A stretch of 64,000 bases of DNA. Origin: Branchiostoma belcheri. Lineage: Eukaryota; Chordata; Leptocardii; Amphioxiformes; Branchiostomatidae. This document shows, piece after piece, positions 1-13,692 of the stretch (the stretch's first letter is position 1; every line of letters begins with the position of its first letter). The stretch covers positions 434,001-498,000 of the forward strand of contig NW_017802480.1 in the NCBI RefSeq assembly GCF_001625305.1, in the 5' to 3' direction. The translations under genes were made by a program, and so were the position numbers. The notes below the pieces were generated by a model. That model made no database searches, was not told the origin of the DNA, and saw only the letters and a program-made list of their open reading frames with translations.

Positions 1-1900
1 GCATTAAAATCATTAACACATTACCATGCATGGCTTGCTACAGAAAAGCTACTGGTCAACTTAAGTACGTATTCTGATATAAAAGAAATGTAACTATTTA
101 AACTTGAATGGAATTTTGTAAATATGACAAGTTCTGGCATGAATGTGTTATTTAGTATTTATTTCGAGACCGCTAAACATTTTGTAATACTAACATCGTA
201 CTCTATTTCATTTTATGAACCTATCGGTAATGTGTATTCTAACAATTTAATATTGTAAAAGTGAGTATCAAAATCAATCGATGTTGGCCAGTCTTGTAAC
301 TTCCTTATGCAAATCTTCAAGTCAAAGTCCCTAGGCAGCTGATATCTGACCACATAATTACGGCTTTAGCGCAATGCAACACATATTTACTTTATTAGAT
401 GTTGCAAAGATTCGCACATTACACGCAAATAAACTTTGGAAATGTTGATCTTCATAACAGTGTACTCATTATGGTGGTTAAATGAGTTACAGGTAGCAAG
501 CAGCCATTCATATTTGTTTGTTTGAACCATTCTTTGTTTATGAGAAGCTCAAATAAGCCTGCAGGTCGCTTTTACTAGTTTAAAAGATTATTTAGATTAG
601 ATTAGTGTATATAGTAGAATCTCTCAAACAGCAATGGTTCCTATCATACGATAGAATCAATAGAAACTATAGAAAGAAATTCGTACACACAATACGGCCG
701 GATACTTTATTGGTAATGACAAATAACTACATGACAGCTACATGTGTCAGACAAACAAAAACTTCAACAGAGCTTACGGGACAAGGTTATGTGTTTCCCA
801 TGGTTAAAGCAGGCAATTACAAAGAAGCAGCTGTTTAAGAATTAGTAAAATGGTCCAACAACCTCGGTACGAATGGTTGTTAAAGTACGGTCAGTTTGGC
901 GCCAATCAACCGTACAAGGTCGCCTGAGCCATAATGGCGGCAATTGTACAATGGCGCCAGTTAGTTATGATTGACAGGCAAGGATAGAGCGTTGTCTTCT
1001 CTACGCGTCTCCCATATGTCAACTATTTCGTCGCCTTGGGCTCTTAATTTCTGCAGATGAGTGTCAAATAACTCAAATTTTACGCTCGTGTTCCTAAGCA
1101 ATTCGTATAGTGCGTAATAGGCCTTACTGGTGGTTTCAAATATCATCTTTATCTACATTTTAGACAGTGCTCAATCAATGACTTTCTTTGTTTGCTTACC
1201 ACTTTTGAGACAAACCATCCTCACAAGAGAAATTGAGATAAATGACCCTGTCAAGATGTTGCTGATAGACAATTAAGAAATTTGGTACGTTCGTTGAAGC
1301 TCCTAAACGCATTTCATAGCACAGTAGGCGTTACTGGGCATTTCATACGATACACCTGTGCCTAAATTGTAGACAATCCTCCCGTACTGATAATTTCTTT
1401 GTATGCAGCTATTGATATCGTCGCCACACGAAAACAATTAACTAAAGATTAATGATCCTGTCAAAACATCAGATAGACAATTTCAGATTTTCGTTCCGTT
1501 TTTTTGGTGTGTGTTAAGGTTTAAAAATAAAACATTGCACAATTAGGTAGGAAAATTATACTCTTCGTTGTAACAAGCTGAGCGAAATGGCACCTTAATC
1601 ATTAGAGATAATCTCTTGAGCTTTGTAGTCTCTTGTGATTTAACACCCTCTTTTGTGGACAAAGACGTCACACGGGCCCCCATGTGACGTCCATACTCGC
1701 ATGCAAGATGGTCACTTGGGACCAAAAAGGCGGGAAAATCTTAGGTGCCCGCAGGTTATAATTATGAACAGGGTACCTGTCAATGGAGGTCCACAATAGC
1801 GTACGAAATGGGTAAGAGAGTAGGTTACTGTGAATGGAGATATACAATAGTCATGTGAATAAGGCGCATCGAATGCGACGATTTGTACGTGACTATCTTG
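1..1900. other. anonymous AT-rich stretch, no supported gene
   Basis: I see no convincing coding exon here. The only structure is a pair of diverged tandem copies (about 1094-1270 and 1296-1500), described as a separate entry. Short open frames are no longer than expected by chance, and several of them begin at non-ATG codons. Confidence 0.6.
1094..1500. repeat. diverged tandem duplication, possibly exon-derived
   Basis: Two blocks about 200 bp apart share the same order of short matches: a 'cctaa...catag..c.gta.taggc.ttactgg' stretch, then 'tctacattttagacag' against 'tgcctaaattgtagacaat', then 'gacaatt'. On the minus strand the first copy is open (961-1146, ATG start at 1146) and the second gives a matching but interrupted reading (S-x-A-Y-x-A pattern, then a stop). 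This could be a duplicated minus-strand exon that has decayed, or simply an old non-coding repeat. I do not recognise the peptide. Confidence 0.35.
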
Positions 1901-1919
1901 TGCGATTTAGTCGATAGGC

Positions 1920-2036
1920 AGTCGCTGACTGTAGCGCTCGTCGACTTGATACCTCTCCCAAAGACCTACGCTCATGGCCCCAGCTCTGGACATCCGACAC
2001 CGGGATAAGAGCTAGAGCTACAAAAAGTTGCAATTG
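1920..2036 (+). other. possible 5' non-coding exon of the LIM/proline-repeat gene
   Basis: A GTAAGT donor at 2037 follows sequence without a long open frame. The first coding exon of the downstream gene begins at an acceptor at 3909-3910, so at least one upstream untranslated exon must exist. This is one candidate and the donor at 2878 is another. The exon's 5' end is a guess, and only the donor is visible. Confidence 0.25.
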
Positions 2037-2609
2037 GTAAGTACCTCAAGCTTTTTATAAGATATGCTATTCCTAACGTTCTGGCAAAAATTGCTACTAG
2101 CTGTCTAAAATGGTATGCCAAATATTCTTTATGTAATCATTCTGTCATGTCAATCACTTCATGAGGTATAAACAGTCTTAATGATAGCATCTGGTAGATA
2201 TTATTGGAAGCGGCGTTGTTTTTCACTATCTAGTTTGTTACCTGTGGATTCGATCAAAAATAATTCTCACAAACCTTTGTGGTGCATGTATGCATCTGCC
2301 ACGCGCAAAATTTGAAACATAGCAATACAATAGCACAAATTAAGCTATGCTTTTAATGGCAGATGTTTCTCCTCTATTCTTATGCCTCTGTCAACAAAGT
2401 AGCATCAAAGGAACGCCTACGACAAATTAAAAGCTTTTAAAAGACGCACCAAAGCGTGGATTGCCTGAAGTACTTGTGGCTAGCTGGAACGTAAACCAGC
2501 GCCAGTATGGCTGATGGCGGATCAATTTACATTCAAGCTGTCAAGCGTGGACCATATGATGTAGTGTTGTTGAAAATAAAAACAACAACAGTGTTACGAG
2601 CTTAGCAAG

Positions 2610-2877
2610 ATGCTGAGATGTTACCATATACATCAACATAGCGGTTGGGAAAGTTATAAAGTGCACCCTATTCCAAGCGGAGTTTGTGTAGATGATAAAA
2701 ATAAGAACATTATCTTCGGGACCCTCGGGGACTACCTCGGGGATGATTTAAAACGCAGGTTATTGCTAGGCCAACCGGTCTTTCTTCCACTGTGTAACCC
2801 CCGAACTTTCACCCTCGATGGGCTGTGCGCCAGTTTTACTTATTATTGGGCTGTCGACAATGTTTGGAGCGAGACGT
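2610..2877 (+). other. candidate exon with 89-codon open frame, unrecognised
   Basis: An ATG-initiated frame stays open for 89 codons and runs directly into a GTAAGT donor at 2878. This is what a first coding exon or a spliced leader exon would look like. A separate 32-codon ATG frame lies just upstream (2507-2605), in a different phase. I recognise no domain. It may be an alternative 5' exon of the gene starting at 3945, in which case it would act as an upstream reading frame, or it may be chance. Confidence 0.25.
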
Positions 2878-3910
2878 AAGTACGAATTCCAATTCTTGCT
2901 ACATTATTATATTACAGAGGAACAAAGACTGTTGTCGTGACCCCAAAAAGAAGCGATCCCATATAATCCCATGTTTACTTGTATCTTGTTTTCACAGGGC
3001 TCACTGAATAATGGGTTGTAATATCGGGTTAGTACTGACGAGTATTAGGGTAAATACAGGCAAATACGCACCATGTGTGTGAATTTCCTTGCCACATTTA
3101 AATCTTTATTACACCTTGTGTGCACGCTTTCAGCGAATTAAGCTGTAATCAACATACTCCGTTAAATTAGACAAGTAATTGGACTGTATTTTGTACACCG
3201 TATCATACGTATACAAATAGGCGTTGTTTTTGTCATGGCTATTCCGATGGCTATCTACGGTACGTCTAAATAATTATATGTTCTGAAAAACACAGTAGGA
3301 GGGACCATTATTTTGTTTGCAGTTCCAGCTTTGTGATAATGGCACACTATGAGCTAGGGATCGTATAGGATCAGTTGTGCCTTAAAGATTACACGGGGTT
3401 TTACTCTGTACATATTCGTACAGCTGCACTTCCTCTCTACAAGCAGTTCCTCAATAACACGAAACAAGCGAGTGTCGTTTGCTACTTCTTCTTCTGATAT
3501 CCCTGAGGCTTGCTTGTAGTTTAAGTACCACGTATCGTGTGTTGCCATTTACGATAAGGTATGCCAAGGTCGGTAAACAACAGAATGAAGTACAGATGTA
3601 TTGTAGATCCTACGTACATGGCTGGTCGAGTAATGACAATACGCCATGCTCGGGGCTTCTCATACGCACGTACGACTACAACAGTATAATTCCTGCGCGA
3701 AATTAGGTCACCTACTGTCAGCTCAACTCTTCTTCATTTCTTCGTAGTCATTATAATGCTACAATACACTTCACCATACAAAAACACCATGTCAAATGTT
3801 TGTATGTTGGTTACAACAGATACAGAACACATTAAGTGCGACTGCTTAATTCAGAAACTGGCGATTTTTGATTCTCTGTTGATAAAATTCCTGTCCATAT
3901 TTCATTTCAG

Positions 3911-3944
3911 CCCTCCAGCGTTCATTAAGTCCTGAGTCGTTTCG
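3911..3944 (+). promoter_or_regulatory. 5' untranslated leader at start of exon with ATG
   Basis: The polypyrimidine tract and TTTCATTTCAG acceptor end at 3910. The next 34 bases contain an in-frame TGA at 3933 before the ATG at 3945, so translation cannot begin further upstream in this frame. Confidence 0.55.
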
Positions 3945-6900
3945 ATGCCGAATCTGCTCGACCGACTGAAAGACCAAGTGGATCGGCTCAAAGAGTTAGA
4001 AGAGGAACACGACGATCTTCTTTTCGCCTACAACGAACTTCACGCCAAGCTAGAAGACGAGGTACCAGGAGACGGCGACGTCAATTCGAAGCTACAGCGG
4101 CTCGTGGAAACCAAGAAAGCTCTTGAGAGCCAAACAGACGACCTGAAGAAGAGAATTAAAGAACTGGAAAATTCTCTGACGAAGATGGAAAACATGAATC
4201 TGGACAAAATCAGCGATGTTGGTAAGAGTCTTCTCCAGTCAATCCCAAAGCCTGACAATGAGAAACCCACCCCGGAACCTACACCATCTGATGTACCAAA
4301 TCCTGACAAAGGACCTGCCTTAAATGGTCCTAGTGACCCCCCAAGTGAGAAACCCGGCCAGGCACCTCCACCATCTGATGACCCTGCTCAAGCTTCTCCC
4401 GGTAAAGCACCAACTTCCCCAGATCCGACGACAAACAACGAACCTGCGCCAACTGAACCAGGAAAAGAACCTGCACCTACAACGCCAGCAGAAGAACCTG
4501 CACCTACAAAGCCAGCAGAACCTGCACCTACAAAACCAGCAGAACAACCTGCACCTACACAGCCAACAGGACAACCGGCACCTACAAAGCCTACAGAACA
4601 ACCTGCACCTACAAAGCCAGCAGAACAACCTGCACCTGCAAGGCCAACAGAAGAGCCTGCACCTACAAAGCCAGCAGAACAACCTGCACCTACAAAGCCA
4701 CAGATGAACCTGCACCTACAACGCCAGCAGAACAACCTGCACCTACAAAGCCAAAAGAACCTGCACCCACAAAGCCCGCAGAACAACCTAAACCTACAAA
4801 ACCAACAGAACCTGCGCCTACAAAGCCAGTAGAAGAGCCAACACCTACAAAGCCTGCAGAGCAACCTGCACCCTCAAAGCCCGCAGAACCTGCACCCACA
4901 AAGCCCACAGATGAACCTGCACCTACAACGCCAGCAGAACAACCAGCACCCACAATGCCAGTAGAAGAACCTGAACCCACAAAGCCGGCAGAAGAGCCAA
5001 CACCTACAAAGCCAACAGAAGAACCTGCACCTACAACGCCAGCAGAACAACCTGCACCTACAAAGCCAGCAGAGCAACCCGCACCTACAAAGCCCACAGA
5101 TGAACCTGCACCTACAAAGCCGGCAGAACAACCTGCACCTACAACACCAGCAGAAGAACCTACACCTACAAAGCCAAAAGAAGAACCTGCACCCACAAAG
5201 CCTGCAGAAGAGCCAACACCTACCAAGCCAGCAGAACAACCTGCACCCACAAAGCCTGTAGAACCTATACCCACAAAGCCAGCAGAAGAGCCAACACCTA
5301 GAAAGCCATCAGAATCAGTGCCCACAAAGCCAACAGAAGAACCTGCACCCACAAAGCCAGTAGAACAACCTGCACCTACAAAGCCAGTAGAACAACCTGC
5401 ACCTACAAAGCCAGTAGAACAACCTGCACCCACAAAGCCTGCAGAACAACCTGCACCCACAAAGCCAGCAGAACAACCTGCACCTACAACGCCAGCAGTA
5501 CCTGCACCCACAAAGCCAGCAGAACAACCTGCACCCACAAAGCCAGCAGAACAACCTGCACCCACAAAGCCAGCAGAACAACCTGCACCTACAAAGACAG
5601 AAGAACAACCCGCACCTACAAAGCCAGCAGAACAACCTGCACCTACAACGCCAGCAGAACCTGCACCTACAACGCCAGCAGAACAACCTGCACCTACAAA
5701 GCCAGCAGAACAACCCGTACCTACAAAGCCAGCAGAACAACCTGCACCTACAAAGCCAGCAGAACAACCCGTACCTACAAAGCCAGCAGAACAACCCGTA
5801 CCTACAAAGCCAGCAGAACAACCTGCACATACAACGCCAGCAGAACCTGCACCCACAAAGCCAGCAGAACAACCTGCACCCACAAAGCCAGCAGAACAAC
5901 CTGCACCTACAAAGCCAGCAGAAGAACCTGCACCCACAAAGCCAGCAGAACAACCCGAATCTACAAAGCCAGCAGAACAACCTGCACCTACATCGCCAGC
6001 AGAACAACCTGCACCTACAAAGCCAGCAGATCAACCTGCACCTACAAAGCCAACAGAAGAACCTGCACCCACAAAGCCAGCAGAAGAGCCAACACATATA
6101 AAGCCATCAGAACCTGCACCTACAAAGCCAACAGAAGAACCTGCACCCACAAAGCCAGCAGAAGAGCCAACACCTATAAAGCCATCAGAACCTGCACCGA
6201 CAAAGCCAACAGAAGAACCTGCACCTACAAAGCCAGCAGAACAACCTGCACCTACAAAGCCAGCAGAACAACCTGCACCCACAAAGCCAGCAGAACAACC
6301 TGCACCCATAAAGCAAGCAGAACAACCTGCACCTACAAAGCCAGCAGAACAACCTGCACCCACAAAGCCAGCAGAACCTGCACCCACAAAGCCAGCAGAA
6401 CAACCTGCACCCACAAAGCCAGCAGAACAACCTGCACCTACAAAGACAGAAGAACAACCTACACCTACAAAGCCAGCAGAACAACCTGCACCTACAACGC
6501 CAGCAGAACCTGCACCTACAACGCCAGCAGAACCTGCACCTACAAAGCCAGCAGAACAACCTGCACCTACAAAGCCAGCAGAACAACCTGCACCTACAAA
6601 GCCAGCAGAACAACCTGCACCTACAACGCCAGCAGAACAACCTGCACCTACAAAGCCAGCAGAACAACCTGCACCTACAAAGCCTGCAGAACAACCTGCA
6701 CCTACAAAGCCAGCAGAACAACCTGCACCTACAAAGCCAACAGAAGAACCTGCACCCACAAAGCCAGCAGAAGAGCCAACACCTATAAAGCCATCAGAAC
6801 CTGCACCTACAAAGCCAACAGAAGAACCTGCACCTACAAAGCCAGCAGAACAACCTGCACCTACAAAGCCAGCAGAACAACCTGCACCCACAAAGCCAGC

Positions 6901-9900
6901 AGAACCTGCACCTACCAAGCCAGCAGAACAACCTGCACCCACAAAGCCAGCAGAACAACCTGCACCTACAAAGCCAGCAGAACAACCTGCACCTACAAAA
7001 CCTGCAGAACAACCTGCACCTACAAAGCCTGCAGAACAACCTGCACCTACAAAGCCAGCAGAACAACCTGCACCTACAAAGCCAACAGAACCTACAAAGC
7101 CTGCAGAACAACCTGCACCCACAAAGCCAGCAGAACCTGCACCTACCAAGCCAGCAGAACAACCTGCACCCACAAAGCCAGCAGAACCTGCACCTACAAA
7201 GCCAATAGAACAACCTGCACCTACAAAGCCGGCAGAACAACCTGCACCTACAAAGCCTGCAGAACAACCTGCACCTACAAAGCCAGCAGAACAACCTGCG
7301 CCAACAAAGCCAGCAGAGCAACCTGCACCTACAAAGCCAGCAGAACAACCTGCAGCTACAACGCCTGCAGAACAACCTGCACCTACAAAGCCAGCAGAAC
7401 AATCTGCACCTACAAAGCCTGCAGAACAACCTGCACCTACAAAGCCAGCAGAACAACCTGTGCCAACAAAGCCAGCAGAACAACCTGCACCTACAAAGCC
7501 TGCAGAACAACCGCCACTTACAAAGCCAGTGGAACAACCTGCACCTACAAAGTCTGTTAAAGAACCTGCACCCACAAAGCCAGCAGAAAGATCTGCACCC
7601 ACAAAGCGTCCTGATGGGCCCACAAAACCAAAGGAAGAACCTGCACCCATAAAACCCAAAGAGGAACCTGCACCTACAAAACCTAAGCAAGAACCCGTTC
7701 CAGCAAAACCACAAGAAGTTCAAGCGGCCCCTGCTAAGCCCAAGAGGCAACCAGCCCCTACAAAGAACAAGAAAGAAACTCCGCCTACCTTCATAGCACC
7801 TTTCGAAGCACCGCCACCCATTGAGCCCAGGGAGCCTGTCCGTACTAAGCCTAAGAGAGAACCTGCCAAACAGGAAAAGCCTCAAGAAAGTAAGCCAAAA
7901 CAGGACCGGAAACCTGAACCTGCACCTACCAAACCGGAGGAGAAGCCTCAGCAAACTAAACCCGCAGAGAAACCGAAAGAGGTTATTGCTCCCACAAAGC
8001 CCAAAGATGAACCCATTCCCACTAAACGTGCGACGGAACCTGCCCCCACAAAATTAGAACCTCAACAAAACAAACCCAAAGACGAACAGGTAACGATAAA
8101 GCCAAAAGAAGAGCCTGCGCAGCCAAAACTAAAGCAAGAGCCAGCAACCACAAAACCTAAGGAGGAACCTGCACCTACAAATATCAAGCAAGAACCTGCA
8201 CCCAAAAAGCAAGAACCCGCTCCTGCAAAACCTAAAGAAGAACGTGTGCCCACTAAACGTACAGAGGAACCGGCCCCCTCACAACCAGAGCCTCGACAAA
8301 CTCCTTCAAAACCAAAGGAAGAAATTACTTCCACTAAACCAGAACGACGTCCACAGAGGGACCAAAGAGAGCCCCTACCCACAAAGGCAAAAGAAATGCC
8401 ATCTTCCAAACCCCAACCAGAAGTTGCACAAAGGGACACACCTTCTCCAAGAAAACCTCGACAGACGCCACAAACCAAGACAGAACCTGCACCTACAAAG
8501 TCAACGAAAGAACCTACACCTACTCAACAAAAGGCTCAAGAAACCAAACCACAAGTGATATCTCCAAGACAATCTGAAGTGTCGTCAAACAAACAGGTCA
8601 ACAACCCAAACAAACCGCACAGGGCTAAAGAAATTCCTTATCAGCAAACAAGACCTAAATTAGAGCCAGAAATCCCACAGGAGACCAACCTCGATGATGT
8701 ACCCTTTAAACCCAAAACAAAGCAAGAAAAGCAAAAAGAACCAGTGCGTGAACCAGTGGCCAAAGAAAAGCCAATACAGCAGGAAACAAAACAACAGAAA
8801 CCCAAGGAAGAGGACAAGACGATACTACCAAAGAGTATTGAGCTGGCTTATTGGATGCTGGTGAGTTTACCGACGTTACATTTGAGAATCTTGCACTTTG
8901 GCATAGACCATCACACTACACCACTCGATACTATGAGATGGCTCAAATGCATGGCTATGACTGGAAAATATTATTTTGCTAATATGTATTTTTTCAAGTG
9001 CACATTATGCCAGGAGTCGGGGTGTCATGTTATGTTGTTTTTCGTCTTAGGAAAAAGAACGCGAGAAAGCTAAAGAGGCCTCTAAACCAGACACTTCTCA
9101 ACCAAAAGAGCAAAAAGAAAAGCACGCATCTGAGCAAATGGTAAGTCATAAGTTTGTTTTCTTTTTGCAAGAACTGATTTTCCTCATCGCCCTAGGTTCA
9201 CTTTACAGCCACTGCCTTTCTTTGCTTTGATGCCTCTACTGACTCTTATTATTTTAGCATCTTGTTTGCCACATTATTTTTTTTTGTTGAATTGTGTTTT
9301 GTACTTCAGGAAAAGGCAAAGACCAAGCAACCCACTGCAAAGAAAGAGAAGCCAGTTGAACAACAGCCTCAGTGGGAACCCGACAGGAAAAAATGGGAGG
9401 AGCTTCTTACTCCAGAGGTAGGACTGGAAACTATTACATTAAACAACAAAGTAAAATTTAGTCCCAGTGCTTGCAAAGTAGGTCATACATGTTTCTTTAT
9501 GGGACATATAATTTTCTGGTAAAGTTGGGCCTTAAGACTAGTCATGTGTCTAAAGAATATTTGAACATATAATTTCTGTGAGGAGAGATTAGCAAAAGGA
9601 CACTACGTTGCATTATTACATAATGTGACAAACCACCATACCACTGATAGTGTATCTGCGACAAAGGCATGCTAATAAACATAACGTCTAAAATGATTGA
9701 CAACTTGTTGCCCTTCTTGCTGCAGCCCAAGGCTACAGAGACCGAGAAGAAGGTTACAAAACCAACGAAGGCTACAAAGACACAACCCAAGGTAGAAGTG
9801 ACGCCTGCAACACCACAAGAAACGACTAAAGAAGAGCCCAAATATCCACACGTTTCCCCTAAGGACATAGAGCCGCCGGTTACACGTGAAGTTGCCCCCG

Positions 9901-12900
9901 CCAAAGAAGTTCGCCCTAAGCCAGAGGAGTGCCTAAAACCAACTAGTCCCGTCATGGAACGCAAGAACATGGGGTCAGCTACGTTTGATCCCCATGAGCT
10001 GAAGAAGGCCAACACCAGGGCGAGGGAGAGGACGGCATCGGAAGACTCGGTCGAGGAAAAACCTACCCAAGATGTTGTTCCAGAAGAAGTCAAACACGCG
10101 ACCATCGACAGACGAGAGTTGAAGAAGATGTTGAAGAAGCAGCCAGAGCCAGAAGACAGCGAGAAGGAAAACCTGGCGGATACATCGACATGGCCGCGAA
10201 AGGGCAAGAAGAACAAAATGGCCACGGTGCAACCAATCCAGCAAGACGACAAGCCCGAGAAGAAACCGTATACGAGAGACACGCAGCTGAACCAACTTCG
10301 TCAGAAGCTGGAAGAGACAGAACACAAACTGTCGGTGTCTGAAGATCCAATTCCAGACAACAAAGCGACGGTCAACATGGACGCCCTGAAGATTCATCTT
10401 GCAACAGCTGGGAGCAAGTAAGTGTGACCTTTCTTCTCTGTTTGTAAGCTTCAGGCCATTTAGCACATAAACTTGAAGGGCCATTGACGTATGAAATTGC
10501 CATATCCGTGAGTCAGACCATATGGATCAGACAAGACTACAACCTTACGATTCAGTGCTGTTGCCTGTGTGTGTGTGTATTTCCTTAAACAGGTTGGTAG
10601 GTCATATTCCAATTATGAACTCAAGTTTCAGACAAATCCAATTTTAAGTCGTTATTCGGTCGTTCAGTCATTCCCTAAGCCTCAAGGACGGTAGCTTAAA
10701 GGTTACCGAAAGGTTCCCTGTGCATGTGGCTAAGATACACCTATTTACAATGCATAGTGTACGTAGTTTACACTTTTATTAACGAAGTGTATTACGTCTT
10801 ATGGTTCTTGAGCCCTTGTCGTCTTGCCAGACGGTATATGGTGTATATTAACTAATAATATGTTTTGTGGTCGTTGTTGCTGTATGTTGTATCGCTGCCA
10901 AGCATGAAATGCGTCTGCTGGGTGTCAAATGGATCTAGCTCACCTTTTAGTGGCCTTGATGTAATCAGCTGCATATTTCATACATCGCTGGGTTTCAATC
11001 AAATGCTCTGGCATGTGCTCAAAGCAAATTGTTTTACAAAGGCACTTTATAAACTGCCCTTTTAAAGTACGTCCTGTCGGTGGTCATATTAGATACCAAG
11101 ATAAAAGTTTTATTCCCAAAGATATGGAAAATTGATCATGTTCTCATAGGATCTGAAATACATGTATATTTAATCAATACATTAAACAATTCAAATATCC
11201 GTCTTCCTAATGACAACCGTTCATTATTTCCAAACTTGTCATTAAGCCGAAATCCTTAAGATCTTTATTTCTTTTCAAGGGGGAGGGGCACACCTTTCCA
11301 ACCAATGCAAGTGACCTCCCTTTCAATTAGTTCCGGGTCAGATGTGCTGAAAAATGTAAACAATGCAGAGACAGATTATGTAGTATCTAATTTCTGGCAT
11401 GCAGTGTCCTTCAAAGTTGCTAGCTCGATTCCATAAGTCATCCATAAGCATAACTATTCTGTTTAAGGGATTTTACAATAAGGGAATTCAAATTTGTCTA
11501 CTTGCTAATAGACAATGGTTTTAAGCTATAGCAGCTTTGATTCTAACTTAGCAATAATTGATACAATCAATTAATATACCACCCAGAAAAACAATCAAGC
11601 AAGTGGTGTCATCTCTTTGCTTTTCGATGCTTGCTTTGCTTTGCTTGGGCGCCGTGCTAGCCATAACTTCCCTCTGCTTGGTTATCCACAGCGTATATTT
11701 CTTGACATTACCGTACAGTACACTGCCACGCGCCAAGAAACCCAAAATGGTCGACGAGATCAAAACCTGGGAGGAACCCACCACTCTACCTCGCATGAAA
11801 AAGAAGGAAAAGAAGGCAGAAGAACCAGTGTGGATAAAGCCAGAAGACAAACCACAGAAGTCTGTGTCCATCAGCAACACTATCAATGTAGGCACTGCAG
11901 CGGCGAAGTCGCGGAGGAGGCATGAACCACAGATACATGCCCAGTCTACCCCCAACGTCAATGAACTGCCAAAGCAACAGTTTATCCCGAGCACCCTACC
12001 GCGACCGCGACCATCTAAAACGCTCACAGACGAAGAAAGGTGAGTACAGACATACCGGTATAAAATACGTTAAAGGCACCTTCAGTAGATTCAAACTTTA
12101 GTTACATGTATTTATTACTCACTCACTCACTCACTCCCATAGATATTAGCAGTAGGGGCAGTCAGTTCTCCACTTTACAGCTTTAATCTGCCTGAGGTCC
12201 CTGAAATATTCTTGTTCTTTTGTGTTTTATTTGCAATGTGCAAAGGCCTATGATAGGCCTATAAGTACATAGGTACAGCTAAATACGAAATAGAATTATT
12301 CGATATATTTGATAATCTACTGTCTTTGTTGCGGAATGTGTTGCAGGCAGCAGCGAAAGACCAGGTTGGCTTCTGAGAACACCTGTTTCCAGTGCACGAA
12401 GCCGTTTGAGTCTCCGGATGACATGATCTGCGTGAACAGTCTATACTGCCACAAAACGTGCTACAGGTAAGTCAACAAAATCATCAGACCTCTTCCCTTT
12501 TCTCACACATAATGTTACATGTGTCACATGCAGCACAAACAGTGGACTATAGCTACTGTAGTGCTCACACAACTGTCACGGTGGCCAAAGGGCTACAGAA
12601 ATTAAGCTGGGCAGACATTCAACATGAGTTGAGCTCAAGTTGAACAAGCTCCACTCGTTTCATACTTCTGGCGATGCCTTGGAGGCAAAAGCTAGCGCTC
12701 TGAAGTTGCACTAATGCATTCCCCAGTGATTTGATTTCAGTCTTAATAATTATGCAAACATAAATAAAAGCGAATGTAAAAGTTGTAAAGTAAATTGTTT
12801 TATTCTTTATCAAAACCAACTGTTAATTATGTTAAGTACCTCCAAATGTCACTTTAATTATACAGAAGAATGAAAAAAAAAAAGATCTCAGCCTTATATT

Positions 12901-13623
12901 TGGATTTCTACTTACAGCAAGGTGAAGAAACCGAAGAACGTCCCGCCAGTTTTGACCATAACAAGAAAGCCGCTGGCTTCATCACCAATCAACAGTAAGT
13001 TTGTCATTATTTTTTTACATCATAGCAAACAATCGCTTGATACATCTTTTCTGCACACATTGTATGTTGAACAAGATAACACTCACAACTTTGTATCTGA
13101 GACGCCGTAACCTCTGTGTGAACTTTGCAATGTCTGTAGCTAAAATCTCCCAACTTCTCCAGTTGGTTACCTCCTAAACGTGGAAGCGTACATGGCAGAG
13201 AACTGACAACTTCACGCAGTTTAGCTGCAGGACGTATACGGTCTAGGTTCAAGAATAGTGTTTTACCTTTTATTGTCGAGCTGCTGAACCATTCTTGATA
13301 GATTTCGATGTGTATCATGCCCCAATTCAGCCATGTAAGGCTGCAATGGTATATGTGTTGTAAATGATAGATAAACCAGTTCACTCAGTCATGTTTAAAA
13401 TAATGTAACGTCACCAGAAGTCAGTAGGATGATACTTACGTTTCTTATTGCAGGTCCCACGTCGTTCCGAGATCCGTTCAGCCCACCCCCGACATCGCCC
13501 ATGAGCCTGCCGCCCTCCAGTCCTGTCTCACCGTTCCCAGCAGACGCGAAGAGCCCAGGAGCGCTGTCATATGCTGCTTCCATCTGGAGTAGTGTAAGTA
13601 GTGTAAGAACAGAGAAAGAGACA

Positions 13624-13692
<69 letters not shown>

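Noticed and set aside
4690-7659. Very long minus-strand open frames (415 and 542 codons) with a CSAGFVGAG repeat, and Cys/Arg-rich frames alongside
   Set aside because: They are antisense or shifted readings of the 27-bp coding minisatellite. Any repeat of a multiple of three stays open in several frames. There are no splice signals or domains on that strand.
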